From Lachnospiraceae bacterium (GTDB lineage: Bacteria; Bacillota; Clostridia; Lachnospirales; Lachnospiraceae), in contig JAIKWF010000099.1 in NCBI GenBank assembly GCA_024685005.1, positions 1 to 64,000 on the forward strand: a stretch of 64,000 nt of DNA, read 5' to 3'. This document shows, piece after piece, positions 42,259 through 52,643 of this stretch (positions are counted from its first letter, which is position 1; every line of letters begins with the position of its first letter). The notes below the pieces were generated by a model. That model saw nothing but the letters and a program-made list of their open reading frames with translations, was not told the DNA's origin and ran no database searches. A program made the position numbers and the translations under genes.

Positions 42259-43202
42259 TCCGCGTGTTCCTCCGTTTTTGCTTTTTCGGCCGCGATCTGC
42301 ATAAGACGCATTTCAAAATCTTGTTTATCTTTTTGACGGATGGTTTGGAGGATCACACCGGCATAGAAAGAAAGGATGGCCGAAAGGAATACAAATCCGC
42401 ATACAATGAGAGTGGGAAAGCGTTCCACCAGTCCGGTTTTATGCCAGTCTCGAAGTACCGGGACCATGAAGCCTGCGGAGAGCAGGGACATAAGTACGGC
42501 AACCCAGGAAAAGAAGGTAATGGGACGATAGGAACGAAACAGACGTCCCAGCATCAACAGCACTTTGGCTCCGTCGGAAAAAGTGTTCAGTTTTGACTCG
42601 CTTCCGTCGGGTCTGTCCCTGTATTCCACGATCACATTTTCCATCCGCATGTTTTTATCTGCTGCGTGGATGGACATCTCTGTCTCGATCTCAAATCCGG
42701 AAGAGAGAACGGGAAAGCTTTTGACAAACTGATAGGAAAAGGCCCGGTATCCCGTCATGATATCCCGGATATCGCTTTTAAACAGGTTGTTGATCAGAGC
42801 TCTTACCAGGGTGTTTCCGAAATTGTGGAAGGGCCTTTTATTTTCCGTAAAATAGGTGGAAGACAGTCTGTCACCTATGACCATATCTGCCTGCTTTTCC
42901 AAAACAAGATCTGCCATCTGACGGGCTGATTGTGCGGGATAGGTATCGTCGCCGTCTGTCATGATATAGCATTCGGCATCGATCTCACGAAACATCCTGC
43001 GGATCACGTTTCCCTTTCCCTGGCTGTATTCATTTCGCACAACGGCGCCTGCTTTTTTGGCAAGTTCCGCGGTCTTGTCTTTGGAATTATTGTCATAGAC
43101 ATAGATCACCGCTTCGGGAAGGGCGGTTTTAAAGTCGGTTACAACTTTTTCTATGGTCTTTTCTTCGTTATAACAGGGGATCAGTACTGCGATCTTATCC
43201 AT
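42255..43202 (-). CDS. GT2 polyprenyl-phosphate glycosyltransferase
   Basis: The 315-residue protein is a family 2 glycosyltransferase of the DPM1/polyprenyl-phosphate type. It has LIPCYNEEKTIEKVV, the metal-binding DGDDTYPAQ (near residue 83) and GYRAFSYQFVKSFPV, and ends with two membrane helices (about residues 233-252 and 267-290). It likely makes a polyprenyl-phosphate sugar for the GT-C-like protein encoded by the next gene. AAGGAGAAA precedes the ATG, and a near-consensus promoter lies upstream. Confidence 0.88.
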   Translation of the reverse strand: MDKIAVLIPCYNEEKTIEKVVTDFKTALPEAVIYVYDNNSKDKTAELAKKAGAVVRNEYSQGKGNVIRRMFREIDAECYIMTDGDDTYPAQSARQMADLVLEKQADMVIGDRLSSTYFTENKRPFHNFGNTLVRALINNLFKSDIRDIMTGYRAFSYQFVKSFPVLSSGFEIETEMSIHAADKNMRMENVIVEYRDRPDGSESKLNTFSDGAKVLLMLGRLFRSYRPITFFSWVAVLMSLLSAGFMVPVLRDWHKTGLVERFPTLIVCGFVFLSAILSFYAGVILQTIRQKDKQDFEMRLMQIAAEKAKTEEHAE

Positions 43203-43243
43203 GGGTTTCTCCTTCGTTTGAACGCGTGTTATACACCGCTACT

Positions 43244-43272
43244 ATGATACCAATATCGCCATATTGTGTCAA
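43244..43272 (-). promoter_or_regulatory. promoter of the GT2 operon
   Basis: On the minus strand, TTGACA and TATCAT are 17 bases apart, with a TGG extension before the -10. Confidence 0.75.
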
Positions 43273-43283
43273 TGAAACAAGAA

Positions 43284-43312
43284 TTGCCAAGCAGATCCTG
43301 ATATGGTACATT
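43284..43312 (+). promoter_or_regulatory. promoter of the GGDEF-EAL gene
   Basis: TTGCCA and TACATT are 17 bases apart, 38 bases before the ATG. A GGGGGG ribosome binding site follows. Confidence 0.45.
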
Positions 43313-43350
43313 TATAAAAGTGAGTAATGCCATGTCAGGGGGGTAACTGA

Positions 43351-46047
43351 ATGAGCAAAAACGACACCTTTTTCAGCAGGATTGCTGAAGCACTTTTGGC
43401 GGAATACACAAGTATTTACTATGTTGACGCAATTACAAATGAGTATCGATGGTACTCCACCGATACCAATTTTCATGCCCTGAAGATTCCACAGGAGGGG
43501 CGTGATTTTTTTTATGATCTGGAAAAAGATGTGGAAACAGTTGTCTATGCGGAAGATCGTTCCAGACTTTTGAAAGAACTGAACAGAGACAAACTGAAGC
43601 GGGATATGAAGCAGGGTTCCATGCAGAGTATCCGCTATCGTTTGATGATCAACGGACAGCCTGTTTATCATGAGTTGCGCCTGATCCGCGGCTCGGGAAA
43701 ATTGGATGAGTATTATATTCTGGGCGTTTTGAATGTGGATAAGCAGGTCAGACAGACGCAGGAGATCAAACGCAATCTGGAATCATCCAACAAAATGGCC
43801 AGGCGGGATGAGCTGACCGGCGTGCATAACAGTCACGCTTTTAAAGAGATGAAACAGCTGATCCAAAGCCGTATGGACGATACTTCCGATCAGATATCTT
43901 TTGCCGTTGTGGTCTGCGATGTGAATGATCTGAAGCTGATCAACGATACCAGAGGGCAAGGTGTAGGCGATGAGTATCTGCAAAAAGCAGGGTCTCTCAT
44001 CTGCGAGACTTTTTCCCACAGTCCTGTTTACAGGATCGGAGGAGATGAGTTTGCCACAGTCCTGACGGATCGGGATTATGATAACCGGGTTACGCTGATG
44101 GAAAAACTTCGGGCCTGCGTGATCCAAAACGGACTCAGCCGCAGCGGTCCCGTGATCGCCACCGGAATCGCCAAATACAATCCGGAATTCGATCTGGAAT
44201 TTGTGGATGTACTGGAACGGGCTGACCGGGAAATGTATGAAAATAAGATCGAATTAAAAGACCTCCGCCGCAGAGACGGATTTACCGGTCTGGATGTACA
44301 GGAGGAGATTCCCGAGGGCCTTCGCAGAAGACTGGATTCTCTTTTTGATGCCATCTATTCGGTATATGATGAAGGCTACATCTTTTTGTGTGATATGAAA
44401 TATGATTTTTCCAGATGGTCGGTTCAGGCGGTTACGGACTTTTTGCTTCCGTCCCCTTATATGTACGCTGCCGGCAATATCTGGAAAAGCTATATTCATC
44501 CTGAGGATGTGGGTATCTATCAGGATGCGGTTGATCAGGTATTTCTGTCCAACGGCAGTCTGAAAAAGATTCGCTACCGGGCAAAAAAAGCGGACGGCGA
44601 ATATGTAACCTGCTCCACCAGAGGGTTCATTCTTTGTGATGACGACGGAAAGGCTGAATACTTCGGCGGCGTGATCGTAACGGACGCTGTCCTTAGGAAG
44701 GATCATTTCTTCACAGATCCCGTAACGGGTCTGCCCAATACAAACTATCTGTATGATCATTTTAATGAGCGGGAAGACTGGATCAGAAACATGGGCGGAG
44801 AGCCGGTGCTGATCTATTTTGATATTAATGCCATGCAGTATTATAACAACCAGTACGGTTATTCCAGAGGAGATGAACTGCTTTGTCTGACGGCCAACGT
44901 GCTGACGGAGAGCTTTCCCGGGGCTTTGATCTGCAGGGCAATGGATGATCATTTTATTCTCATCGATGAATTCCACAGCAGGGAGCAGCTGGCAGAACGG
45001 CTTGTTTCTGCCAATGACCGGATCAAAGCAACTGCTTATGGCAATACCACGGGATTTCAGGCCGGCATCTGCATCTACGGTGCGGACATGCATACAGGTG
45101 AGGCTATGGATCATGCCAAGCATGCCGTCCGCTGGATCGATATGGATCTGAATGCGGTTTATCATTTTTATTCCGATGAGATCGATATGGAATACAAGAG
45201 CCAGACCTATATCATAGACATGTTCGATGAGGCTTTGAAAAATGAATGGATCAAAGTGTACTATCATGGGATTGTTCGCCTGGAGACGGGAAAAGGAGCG
45301 GCTTTTGAAGCCCTCGCCAGATGGATCGATCCGGAGCGGGGCGTCATTGCACCGGGATTCTTTGTTCCTGCCCTTCGCAAATATCATCTGACCTATAAAT
45401 TGGATCTGTACATGTTCGAGCAGATCTGTAAGGAGATTCCCATGCGGCAAAAAGCGGGACTTCCTCTTTTGCCCGTATCCGTGAATTTTTCCGCGCAGGA
45501 TTTTGACTACGTGGACATTTATGAAGAAGTGGAAAAACGGTACGAACAGTACGGCATCGAAGCATGCGGTGTGGGCAGAGACTACTTCATCATTGAGATC
45601 ACGGAGCAGGAGATGGCAACGGGAACGGACCGGTTTTATGCACAGCTTCGGCAGATGCGCAAAAAAGGCTACAGACTGTGGCTGGATGATTTCGGCAGCG
45701 GCTATTCATCCCTGAATGTATTCAGTCGTCTGGAGATCGATCTGATCAAATTCGATATGGATCTTTTGCTGAATCTGGATCGAAACGGGGGCGTAAACCG
45801 CTACATTTTCAAGTCCATGATCGATATTGCCAGAAAATTCGGTGTTCATACCCTTGCGGAGGGCATGGAGACAGATCAGCAGAAGAAATTCCTGCGTGAA
45901 ATAGGCTGCGAACTGGCACAGGGCTTCGGATTCCACAAACCGGAACCTTTGGATAACATATTACCCCGGGTGAAAGAAACAGGAATCGTGGGCCCCTGCG
46001 AGACAGAAGAAGAGCGAAAAGCCCTTATGGAAAAGTGGAATCTTTGA
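43351..46047 (+). CDS. cyclic-di-GMP signalling protein: PAS-GGDEF-PAS-GGDEF*-EAL
   Basis: The 898-residue protein has a PAS-like domain (1-130), a GGDEF domain with intact RIGGDEF at 229-234, a second PAS-like domain (about 325-450), a degenerate GGDEF in which the signature is replaced by AMDDHF (530-535), and an EAL domain (about 625-880). The EAL part keeps EALAR (653-657), NFSAQDF, the ITEQ glutamate, DDFGSGYSSL and IKFD, so phosphodiesterase activity is likely. The usual YQPIV near its start reads YYHGIV. No RxxD inhibitory site precedes the first GGDEF. No membrane segment is present, so it is a cytosolic sensor that may both make and break c-di-GMP. Confidence 0.92.
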   Translation: MSKNDTFFSRIAEALLAEYTSIYYVDAITNEYRWYSTDTNFHALKIPQEGRDFFYDLEKDVETVVYAEDRSRLLKELNRDKLKRDMKQGSMQSIRYRLMINGQPVYHELRLIRGSGKLDEYYILGVLNVDKQVRQTQEIKRNLESSNKMARRDELTGVHNSHAFKEMKQLIQSRMDDTSDQISFAVVVCDVNDLKLINDTRGQGVGDEYLQKAGSLICETFSHSPVYRIGGDEFATVLTDRDYDNRVTLMEKLRACVIQNGLSRSGPVIATGIAKYNPEFDLEFVDVLERADREMYENKIELKDLRRRDGFTGLDVQEEIPEGLRRRLDSLFDAIYSVYDEGYIFLCDMKYDFSRWSVQAVTDFLLPSPYMYAAGNIWKSYIHPEDVGIYQDAVDQVFLSNGSLKKIRYRAKKADGEYVTCSTRGFILCDDDGKAEYFGGVIVTDAVLRKDHFFTDPVTGLPNTNYLYDHFNEREDWIRNMGGEPVLIYFDINAMQYYNNQYGYSRGDELLCLTANVLTESFPGALICRAMDDHFILIDEFHSREQLAERLVSANDRIKATAYGNTTGFQAGICIYGADMHTGEAMDHAKHAVRWIDMDLNAVYHFYSDEIDMEYKSQTYIIDMFDEALKNEWIKVYYHGIVRLETGKGAAFEALARWIDPERGVIAPGFFVPALRKYHLTYKLDLYMFEQICKEIPMRQKAGLPLLPVSVNFSAQDFDYVDIYEEVEKRYEQYGIEACGVGRDYFIIEITEQEMATGTDRFYAQLRQMRKKGYRLWLDDFGSGYSSLNVFSRLEIDLIKFDMDLLLNLDRNGGVNRYIFKSMIDIARKFGVHTLAEGMETDQQKKFLREIGCELAQGFGFHKPEPLDNILPRVKETGIVGPCETEEERKALMEKWNL

Positions 46048-46147
46048 TTTTGCTTTGATTGCACAAATAATTTCCAAAATTGCATAGATAAATTGATCAA
46101 ATTGCCGATAAAATTTGAAAAGTTTCGCTTTTTTATGGTAAAAATCA

Positions 46148-46176
46148 TTCACTTTGCCGTTATCCTATGATATAAT
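46148..46176 (+). promoter_or_regulatory. promoter of glgC-glgD
   Basis: TTCACT and a perfect TATAAT are 17 bases apart, with TGA forming an extended -10. Confidence 0.75.
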
Positions 46177-46232
46177 TTCGTTAATCGGTGCTTTTTCGGG
46201 CCGAAAAGAAAAAGGGTAAGGGGTGAAGCAAT

Positions 46233-47510
46233 TTGAAGATCAAAAAAGAGATGATCGCCATGCTTCTGGCCGGCGGTCAGGGATCGAGACTCGGGGTTTT
46301 AACGGCAAAAGTTGCCAAGCCGGCGGTATCATTCGGCGGCAAGTACAGGATCATTGACTTTCCGCTTTCGAATTGTATCAATTCGGGCGTGGATACCGTG
46401 GGGGTTCTGACACAATATCAGCCTCTGCGTCTGAATACGCATATCGGAATCGGTATTCCCTGGGATCTGGACCGTAACGTTGGTGGTGTTTCCGTTCTTC
46501 CGCCTTATGAAAAGAGTACGGATACGGAATGGTATACAGGTACGGCCAATGCCATTTATCAGAATATCGAATTCATGGATACCTATAATCCGGATTATGT
46601 TCTGATCCTTTCCGGAGATCACATCTATAAGATGGACTATGAAGTCATGCTGGATTACCACAAAGCCAAAGGCTCTGAGGTTACCCTGGCTGCTATGCCT
46701 GTTCCCATCGAAGAGGCAAAGCGCTTCGGTATTCTGGTTACGGACGATGATCGCAGGATCACGGAGTTCCAGGAAAAACCCGAGCATCCCAACAGCAATC
46801 TTGCCAGCATGGGCATTTACATCTTCAATTGGAAAACCCTGAAAGAAGCACTGATCGCAAATGCATCCCAGCCCGGACTTGACTTTGGAAAGCACGTGAT
46901 CCCTTATTGCCATGACAAGGGTTCACCCTGCTATGCATATGAATTTAACGGTTATTGGAAAGACGTGGGAACCCTGAACTCCTATTGGGAAGCCAATATG
47001 GAGCTTATTGATATCGTTCCCGAGTTTAACCTGTATGAAGAATATTGGAAGATCTACACCAAATCCGATACCCTTCCGCCTCAGTATATATCTGCGGAAA
47101 GCGAGATCGAAAAATGCATTATCGGAGAAGGTGCCCAGATCTACGGAAAGGTGTACAACTCCGTTATCGGATGCGGTGTTACCATCGGATCCGGCAGTAT
47201 CATCAGAGACTCCATCATCATGAATGAGGCACAGATCGGAGACGATTGTGAGATCAACAAAGGAATCATCGCCGAGAATGCTGTCATCGGAAATAACGTA
47301 AAACTGGGTATCGGTGAGGAAGCACAGAATGATACGGCGCCTCATATCTATAACCACGGCATTGTTACCGTGGGTGAAAAATCCGTTATCCCGGAAGGTG
47401 TTACCGTAGGCAAGAATTCCGTTGTTTCCGGCATTACGGAAAAAGAGGATTATCCGGACGGAAATCTTCCCGGAGGCAGAACACTGATCAAGGAGGTGGA
47501 GACCTTATGA
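46233..47510 (+). CDS. glgC: glucose-1-phosphate adenylyltransferase
   Basis: GlgC makes ADP-glucose, the committed step of glycogen synthesis. The nucleotidyltransferase domain starts with [15 protein letters not shown] and has [20 protein letters not shown]. The ADP-glucose region with its conserved Asp is [15 protein letters not shown]-terminal left-handed beta-helix with repeated I-x-x-G units follows (from about residue 290). The start codon is TTG, 6 bases after GGGGTGA; no ATG is suitably placed. It overlaps glgD by four bases. The length of 425 residues is normal. Confidence 0.96.
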   Translation: MKIKKEMIAMLLAGGQGSRLGVLTAKVAKPAVSFGGKYRIIDFPLSNCINSGVDTVGVLTQYQPLRLNTHIGIGIPWDLDRNVGGVSVLPPYEKSTDTEWYTGTANAIYQNIEFMDTYNPDYVLILSGDHIYKMDYEVMLDYHKAKGSEVTLAAMPVPIEEAKRFGILVTDDDRRITEFQEKPEHPNSNLASMGIYIFNWKTLKEALIANASQPGLDFGKHVIPYCHDKGSPCYAYEFNGYWKDVGTLNSYWEANMELIDIVPEFNLYEEYWKIYTKSDTLPPQYISAESEIEKCIIGEGAQIYGKVYNSVIGCGVTIGSGSIIRDSIIMNEAQIGDDCEINKGIIAENAVIGNNVKLGIGEEAQNDTAPHIYNHGIVTVGEKSVIPEGVTVGKNSVVSGITEKEDYPDGNLPGGRTLIKEVETL

Positions 47511-48625
47511 GAGCCATCGGAATTATATTAGCAGGCGGTAACAATCACAGAATGCGGGAGCTTTCCAAAAAGAGAGCCATCGCGGCCATGCCCATTGCCG
47601 GCAGTTACCGCAGCATCGATTTTGCACTTTCCAACATGAGCAACTCCAGGATCCAGAAGGTGGCGGTACTGTCCCAGTACAATGCAAAGAGCTTAAACGA
47701 CCATCTTTCTTCCTCCAAATGGTGGGACTTCGGACGTAAACAGGGAGGTCTTTCCGTATTTACGCCTACCGTGACGGACGATAACAATTCCTGGTACAGA
47801 GGAACGGCGGATGCTATTTATCAGAACCTGGATTATTTAAGAGAAAGCCATGAGCCCTATGTTGTCATCGCATCCGGCGACTGCATCTACAAGATGGATT
47901 ACAACAAGGTGCTGGAATATCATATCGCAAAGAAGGCAGATATCACCGTTGTGTGCAAGGATATGCCTGCCGGTGAAAACGTGGATCGTTACGGTATCCT
48001 GAAGATGAATGAAGAGAGCCGTATAGAGGAATTCGAAGAAAAACCTCTGATCGCAAACTCCAATACCATTTCCTGCGGGATCTATGTTATAAGACGCCGT
48101 CAGCTCATTGAGTTGATCGAACGGGGTGCGGAGGACGGCCAGTATGATTTTGTAAAAGATATTCTGATCCGCTATAAGAACATGAAGCGGATCTTCGGCT
48201 ACAAGATCAAGACCTATTGGAAAAATGTGGCGTCCGTGGAAGACTACTTTAACGCCAATATGGACTTCTTAAAGCCTGAGATTCGTGAGTACTTTTTCCG
48301 TTCCTATCCCGATATCTACTCCAAGGTGGATGACCTTCCGCCGGCCAAATATAATGTGGGAGCAAAGATCCGCAATTCTCTGATCTCCTCCGGCAGTATC
48401 ATAAACGGAACGGTGGAGAATTCCGTGGTATTCAAGGGTGCATTTATCGGGAACAACTGCACCATCAAGAATTCCATCGTGCTGAATGATGTATATATCG
48501 GTGATAACACTTACATCGAGAACTGCATCGTGGAAAGCCATGATACCATCCGCGCAAACTCTTATCAGAAGGGCGAGGATGAGATCAAGATCGTCATTGA
48601 GAAAAATGACAGGTTTATGCTGTAG
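47507..48625 (+). CDS. glgD: GlgD, regulatory subunit of glucose-1-phosphate adenylyltransferase
   Basis: This 372-residue GlgC paralogue is the Firmicute-type second subunit, which forms heterotetramers with GlgC and raises its activity. The glycine-rich loop is altered ([13 protein letters not shown] rather than GGxGxRL), and the substrate-site DHIYKMD reads DCIYKMD, so it is probably catalytically weak or inactive. The left-handed beta-helix follows from about residue 280. Translation is coupled to glgC through ATGA. A terminator 32 bases after its stop closes the operon. Confidence 0.94.
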   Translation: MRAIGIILAGGNNHRMRELSKKRAIAAMPIAGSYRSIDFALSNMSNSRIQKVAVLSQYNAKSLNDHLSSSKWWDFGRKQGGLSVFTPTVTDDNNSWYRGTADAIYQNLDYLRESHEPYVVIASGDCIYKMDYNKVLEYHIAKKADITVVCKDMPAGENVDRYGILKMNEESRIEEFEEKPLIANSNTISCGIYVIRRRQLIELIERGAEDGQYDFVKDILIRYKNMKRIFGYKIKTYWKNVASVEDYFNANMDFLKPEIREYFFRSYPDIYSKVDDLPPAKYNVGAKIRNSLISSGSIINGTVENSVVFKGAFIGNNCTIKNSIVLNDVYIGDNTYIENCIVESHDTIRANSYQKGEDEIKIVIEKNDRFML

Positions 48626-48656
48626 AACATGTTGAATAACGGATATGAAAAAGATG

Positions 48657-48689
48657 AAAAGGATCGCAGCAGTTGCTGCGGTCCTTTTT
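48657..48689 (+). terminator. intrinsic terminator of glgCD
   Basis: AAAGGATCGCAGC pairs with GCTGCGGTCCTTT with one G-U pair and a tiny loop, followed by a T-run. Confidence 0.85.
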
Positions 48690-48719
48690 AAATTGCTTCT
48701 TTTTTACGACCACTAGATG

Positions 48720-48728
48720 TGGTATAAT
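48720..48728 (+). promoter_or_regulatory. extended -10 promoter of the wall-polymer cluster
   Basis: TGGTATAAT, an extended -10, lies 47 bases before the epimerase start. No good -35 is present. Confidence 0.55.
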
Positions 48729-48774
48729 GTTAAATGGCGTATTACGAGTTGTGGTATTTTGGAGGAATAATCTT

Positions 48775-49875
48775 TTGGATAATGAGACCATGATCTGCCC
48801 GGAGAGCGGCGGAAACAAAGTCCTTGCCCGGGACCTGGAAAAAACAGGAAAAACACAGCTTCCCTGGGAACTTATGAAGGGATCCAGCGTCCTGATCACA
48901 GGAGCTACGGGACTTGTGGGTTCCATGCTTCTTCGGACGTTTGCATATATCAACAGAGAAAAAGCGTTGGGAATGAAGATCCTTCCCCTTGTCAGAAACG
49001 AGGAAAAGGCAAAGCAGCTTTTCGGAGCGCTTTTGGACAGGGATGATATCTGCCTTGTGGTGCGAGATTTGAGTGAAAAGATCACCTTGCAGGGGAGCGC
49101 GGATTTTATCATACACTGCGCCTCCGTTACTGCGTCCAAAACCTTTGTGACCCGGCCGGTGGAGACCATAGATCTTGCTATCCGCGGAACAGAAAATATG
49201 CTGGATCTTGCAAGGGAGAAAAAGAGCAAGAGCATGGTTTATATTTCGTCCATGGAAGCCTTTGGCATTACGGATCCTTCCCTGAAAAAGATCCGGGAAG
49301 AGGATCTTGGCTATATCGATGTGATGAATGTCCGTTCCAGCTATTCCGAAGGAAAGCGGATCTGTGAGCTTCTGTGTGCTTCTTATGCCCATGAATACGG
49401 AGTCCCCGTAAAGGCAGCCAGACTGGCGCAGACCTTCGGTGCGGGCGTGTCCAAAAGTGAAGGCCGTGTGTTTGCGCAGTTTATCAAAAGTGCCATGGCC
49501 GGAGAAGATATTGTTTTGCATACCGAGGGAAAGTCCTTTGGAAATTACGTTTATACAGCAGATGCGGTGGAGGGCATTTTAACGATTCTGTTAAAAGGAG
49601 AGCACTCCAATGTTTATACGGTGGTCAACCCCGCTACCACCATGCAGATCCGTGATATGGCACAGATGGTGGCGGACCGTTTTTCGGAGGGCCGCAGTAA
49701 AGTTGTATTTGATATTCCGCAGGATGCCCTGACCTTCGGTTATGCACCGGATGTGACCATGCATCTTTGCGCGGATAAGCTGATGAGTCTGGGCTGGGCG
49801 CCCACAGTGGATCTGCCTGAAATGTACAGCCGCATGAAGGAGAGCTGGGAGTATGAAGAAGGAGGAGAGCAATGA
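48775..49875 (+). CDS. NAD-dependent epimerase/dehydratase (extended SDR)
   Basis: The 366-residue protein has the Rossmann loop VLITGATGLVGSML near residue 40, the catalytic serine in YISSMEAFG, and the YxxxK in SYSEGKRICE, all marks of extended short-chain dehydrogenases that epimerise or dehydrate nucleotide sugars. The start is TTG at 48775, 8 bases after GGAGGA; the reading frame further upstream runs through the glgCD terminator and is not coding. It overlaps the next gene by four bases, in a cluster with two polyol-phosphate polymerases, so it probably supplies or modifies an activated precursor for that polymer. The substrate is unknown. Confidence 0.85.
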   Translation: MDNETMICPESGGNKVLARDLEKTGKTQLPWELMKGSSVLITGATGLVGSMLLRTFAYINREKALGMKILPLVRNEEKAKQLFGALLDRDDICLVVRDLSEKITLQGSADFIIHCASVTASKTFVTRPVETIDLAIRGTENMLDLAREKKSKSMVYISSMEAFGITDPSLKKIREEDLGYIDVMNVRSSYSEGKRICELLCASYAHEYGVPVKAARLAQTFGAGVSKSEGRVFAQFIKSAMAGEDIVLHTEGKSFGNYVYTADAVEGILTILLKGEHSNVYTVVNPATTMQIRDMAQMVADRFSEGRSKVVFDIPQDALTFGYAPDVTMHLCADKLMSLGWAPTVDLPEMYSRMKESWEYEEGGEQ

Positions 49876-52643
49876 AGCTTTCTGTGATCTGGATTTTTGA
49901 AGGAGGGGACAAAAAACATGCCAAAACTCTGGCAAGTCTGGAGTCGCTCTTTTCTTTCGGTACATCCTCTGCCCAGATCCTTTTGTACGGAGCAGGAGAA
50001 AAGTGGATCAGCCGGGTTAAGGAGACCTTTGCAGCGAAAAATGTTTCGGTATATGTTTCCGATTACAAACCCCGGCAGGATTATTCCCATCTGGTTTATC
50101 TGGATGCATTAAAGCATATTTCCGAAGAGTGGGTCACCATGGTCTACAGCGGGGATACCTATGATGCAAAGTCGCTGATGGTTATTGATGCGCAGCAAAA
50201 ATCTCATCCGGATCTGACTATTTTTATGGCATGCAAGGATCTGGAATATGAAAGAGATAATGACGAACGGGAAAATTTTCAAGGACTTCCTTCAGAGCGC
50301 TGGCTGAAAAAACAAAAGTCCGGCGTGGTGGATCTTTCCGAGGAAGTGGAGTGCTTCCCCTTTTTTCTGGGGGGGACTTTCATAAAACGAGAATATTTTA
50401 CTGAGGATGCCATTTCGGGAGAGGAAGATAAAGAGGGGGAAAAGCGCTTTTTGCTTGATCTTAGCAACCGGTTTGGAAAGGTTTTCTATGTTTCGAAGGC
50501 AGTTTATCACAGCAGCTATCCTTATGAAGGCGACCGGGTTTATAACAGACGACTATACGATACGGCATTTTATTTTGATACCATTTCCCGGTTCTGGATC
50601 CCTTATCTGGACAGCCTGAAAGAGAAGGAAGGTTCCATTCCGGAATTTATTCAATACCATGCTTTTGCCAGTGTAAGGAATCTGTTTTTGGCAAATATGA
50701 ACAATAAAAACAAGCATCTGGTAGAAGGCAGGGAGGAAGAATTTAAAGAGCTGGTCCATGATTTTTTGCAGCGGATCGACGATAAAGTTCTGTTTAATGA
50801 AAAGGATACGAGAGACTGTAAACTGGGGGGCAATACTGCCTGGATCATGGGTATCTTAAAGCATGGAGAGGATTTTCATTTTTCCCTGATGAAAAAAAAG
50901 GGACAATGGGCATACGGTTACGAAGGGTATGTAGTGGCCACTCTGGAAGAAGCACCGTGTCGTATTGCTATGATGGAAGACCGGGGCGATCATCTGGAGA
51001 TTGATGGCAGCGTGGATGCTGTGCTGTATGATCTGGCAGATGAGATCTACTTTATGTACGGCGACGAAAAATTCCCCGTAATATTTAACGGGCGGTATAT
51101 GTACCGGAAATATTTCGGAATCCCCGCCTACAAGCATCAGACCTTTAATATTCTGATCGGTCCGTTAAAAGACGAAAAATCTTTTATTGGCTGTTTTGCA
51201 AGATTTGGAGAGGTGACAGTTCCTCTGGCACTTGACTTTGAATCATCCCATTTTTCCAGGATCGGTCCCCTGTTCCGGATGAATTACTGGAGCTTTGGGA
51301 ATAAGAAGCGATATCTGCTTACGAAAAAAGGAAAAGGGCTGTTGCTCAGAAAAACAAACCGGGGAAGAGTGTGCCTCCAGGAGACGCTGCTCCTTTTCAA
51401 CATGCTCTTTTCTCTGGATCTTCGGGCAAAGCTTTTTATCGGAATCCGTTTGGCCTTCTTTATTACCAGGCCCTTTATCAAGCGGCGTCCCATATGGATG
51501 TATCTGGATAAGATCTATAAAGCGGGGGATTCCTCCGAGTATCTGTTCCGCTATGCCATGGCGCAAAACGACGATATCAGTCATTACTATCTCATCGATA
51601 AAGACACGCCGGATTATGAGCGGTTGGTTAAGGACGGTTATAAACCGCTTGTCAGAAGAAGCATTATGCACCGTCTGGTGTTTTTAATGGCGGATATGAT
51701 GGTCATTTCCAACTCCACCGTGTTTTCCTTTAATGATTTCGGTAAGATCAATTCCTCTTATGTCAGAGATCTGCATCATTTTCATGTCTGCTGTGTCCAG
51801 CACGGTATGTCGGTACAGAAGATCGCCATTGCCCAGAACAGACTGAAGGACAATACGGAGTTGTATTTTTGCGCATCAAAATATGAGATCGAGAATCTGT
51901 CTAAGCCGGTTTATGACTATGAAGGCTATGATGCCCTGAAACTGACGGGTGTGCCCCGTTATGACGGACTGAAAAACCGAGATAAAAAACAGATCCTGAT
52001 CTCTCCTACCTGGCGGATGCAGGCGGCGATTCCCATCAAAGGAAGCGAAGGCCATCAGCGGGGTTATAACGTGATGTTTAAAAAGACCCCCTATTATCAG
52101 GTGTACAATTCCCTGATCAATGATAAGCGCCTTATTGAAGCTGCAAAAGAGTACGGCTATCGGATCATGTATGTACTCCATCCCATTGTAAGCATCCAGG
52201 AAAAAGACTTTGAGAAAAATGAATATGTGGATATCGTACCGGCTGTGGGGGACATGAGCTATGAAAAGGTATTTTGTGAATCTTCTCTGATGGTCACGGA
52301 TTTTTCCGGTGTGCAGTTTGATTTTGCCTACATGAGAAAACCGGTGGTTTATTTACATCATGACAGCATACCCAAGCACTATGAAGAAGGAAGCTTCTTC
52401 TATGACACCATGGCTTTTGGAGAGATCTGCAACGATAATGACAGCCTGGTAGACGTTCTCATCGATTACATGAAGAACGGATGTAAGATGAAGGAAGAAT
52501 ACAGAAAACGGGCGGATGACTTTTTCTATTACAGCGACGATCACAACTGTGAGAGGATCTACAAGGTCTGCCGGGAATATCTGGATGAAAAGGTTCTTCC
52601 CGGAGCAGTCTGGGAAAAAAGATGGAGGAAAACCCATGGCTAA
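49872..52643 (+). CDS. two-domain wall-polymer enzyme: GT2-like domain plus CDP-glycerol glycerophosphotransferase
   Basis: The 923-residue protein opens with a GT2-like domain (about 1-240) that keeps the overall order but lacks a clear DxD. A linker region (about 250-520) follows. The C-terminal part (about 545-915) is of the TagF/CDP-glycerol glycerophosphotransferase type, with the conserved His in CCVQHGMSVQKIA, SPTWRMQ, and TDFSGVQFDFAYMRKPVVYL. TagF-type enzymes polymerise glycerol-phosphate or ribitol-phosphate on a lipid-linked primer at the inner membrane face. The start overlaps the epimerase stop (ATGA), and the next gene overlaps its end by 8 bases. The N-terminal domain could prime or decorate the chain. 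Confidence 0.83.
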   Translation: MKLSVIWIFEGGDKKHAKTLASLESLFSFGTSSAQILLYGAGEKWISRVKETFAAKNVSVYVSDYKPRQDYSHLVYLDALKHISEEWVTMVYSGDTYDAKSLMVIDAQQKSHPDLTIFMACKDLEYERDNDERENFQGLPSERWLKKQKSGVVDLSEEVECFPFFLGGTFIKREYFTEDAISGEEDKEGEKRFLLDLSNRFGKVFYVSKAVYHSSYPYEGDRVYNRRLYDTAFYFDTISRFWIPYLDSLKEKEGSIPEFIQYHAFASVRNLFLANMNNKNKHLVEGREEEFKELVHDFLQRIDDKVLFNEKDTRDCKLGGNTAWIMGILKHGEDFHFSLMKKKGQWAYGYEGYVVATLEEAPCRIAMMEDRGDHLEIDGSVDAVLYDLADEIYFMYGDEKFPVIFNGRYMYRKYFGIPAYKHQTFNILIGPLKDEKSFIGCFARFGEVTVPLALDFESSHFSRIGPLFRMNYWSFGNKKRYLLTKKGKGLLLRKTNRGRVCLQETLLLFNMLFSLDLRAKLFIGIRLAFFITRPFIKRRPIWMYLDKIYKAGDSSEYLFRYAMAQNDDISHYYLIDKDTPDYERLVKDGYKPLVRRSIMHRLVFLMADMMVISNSTVFSFNDFGKINSSYVRDLHHFHVCCVQHGMSVQKIAIAQNRLKDNTELYFCASKYEIENLSKPVYDYEGYDALKLTGVPRYDGLKNRDKKQILISPTWRMQAAIPIKGSEGHQRGYNVMFKKTPYYQVYNSLINDKRLIEAAKEYGYRIMYVLHPIVSIQEKDFEKNEYVDIVPAVGDMSYEKVFCESSLMVTDFSGVQFDFAYMRKPVVYLHHDSIPKHYEEGSFFYDTMAFGEICNDNDSLVDVLIDYMKNGCKMKEEYRKRADDFFYYSDDHNCERIYKVCREYLDEKVLPGAVWEKRWRKTHG

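Noticed and set aside
48673..48774. N-terminal extension of the epimerase frame
   Set aside because: It begins in the glgCD terminator and crosses the promoter. A GGAGGA site 8 bases before the TTG at 48775 fixes the start.
52516..52635. Longer N-terminus for the second TagF-like protein
   Set aside because: It lies wholly inside the previous gene in another frame, and the ATG at 52636 has an ideal ribosome binding site.
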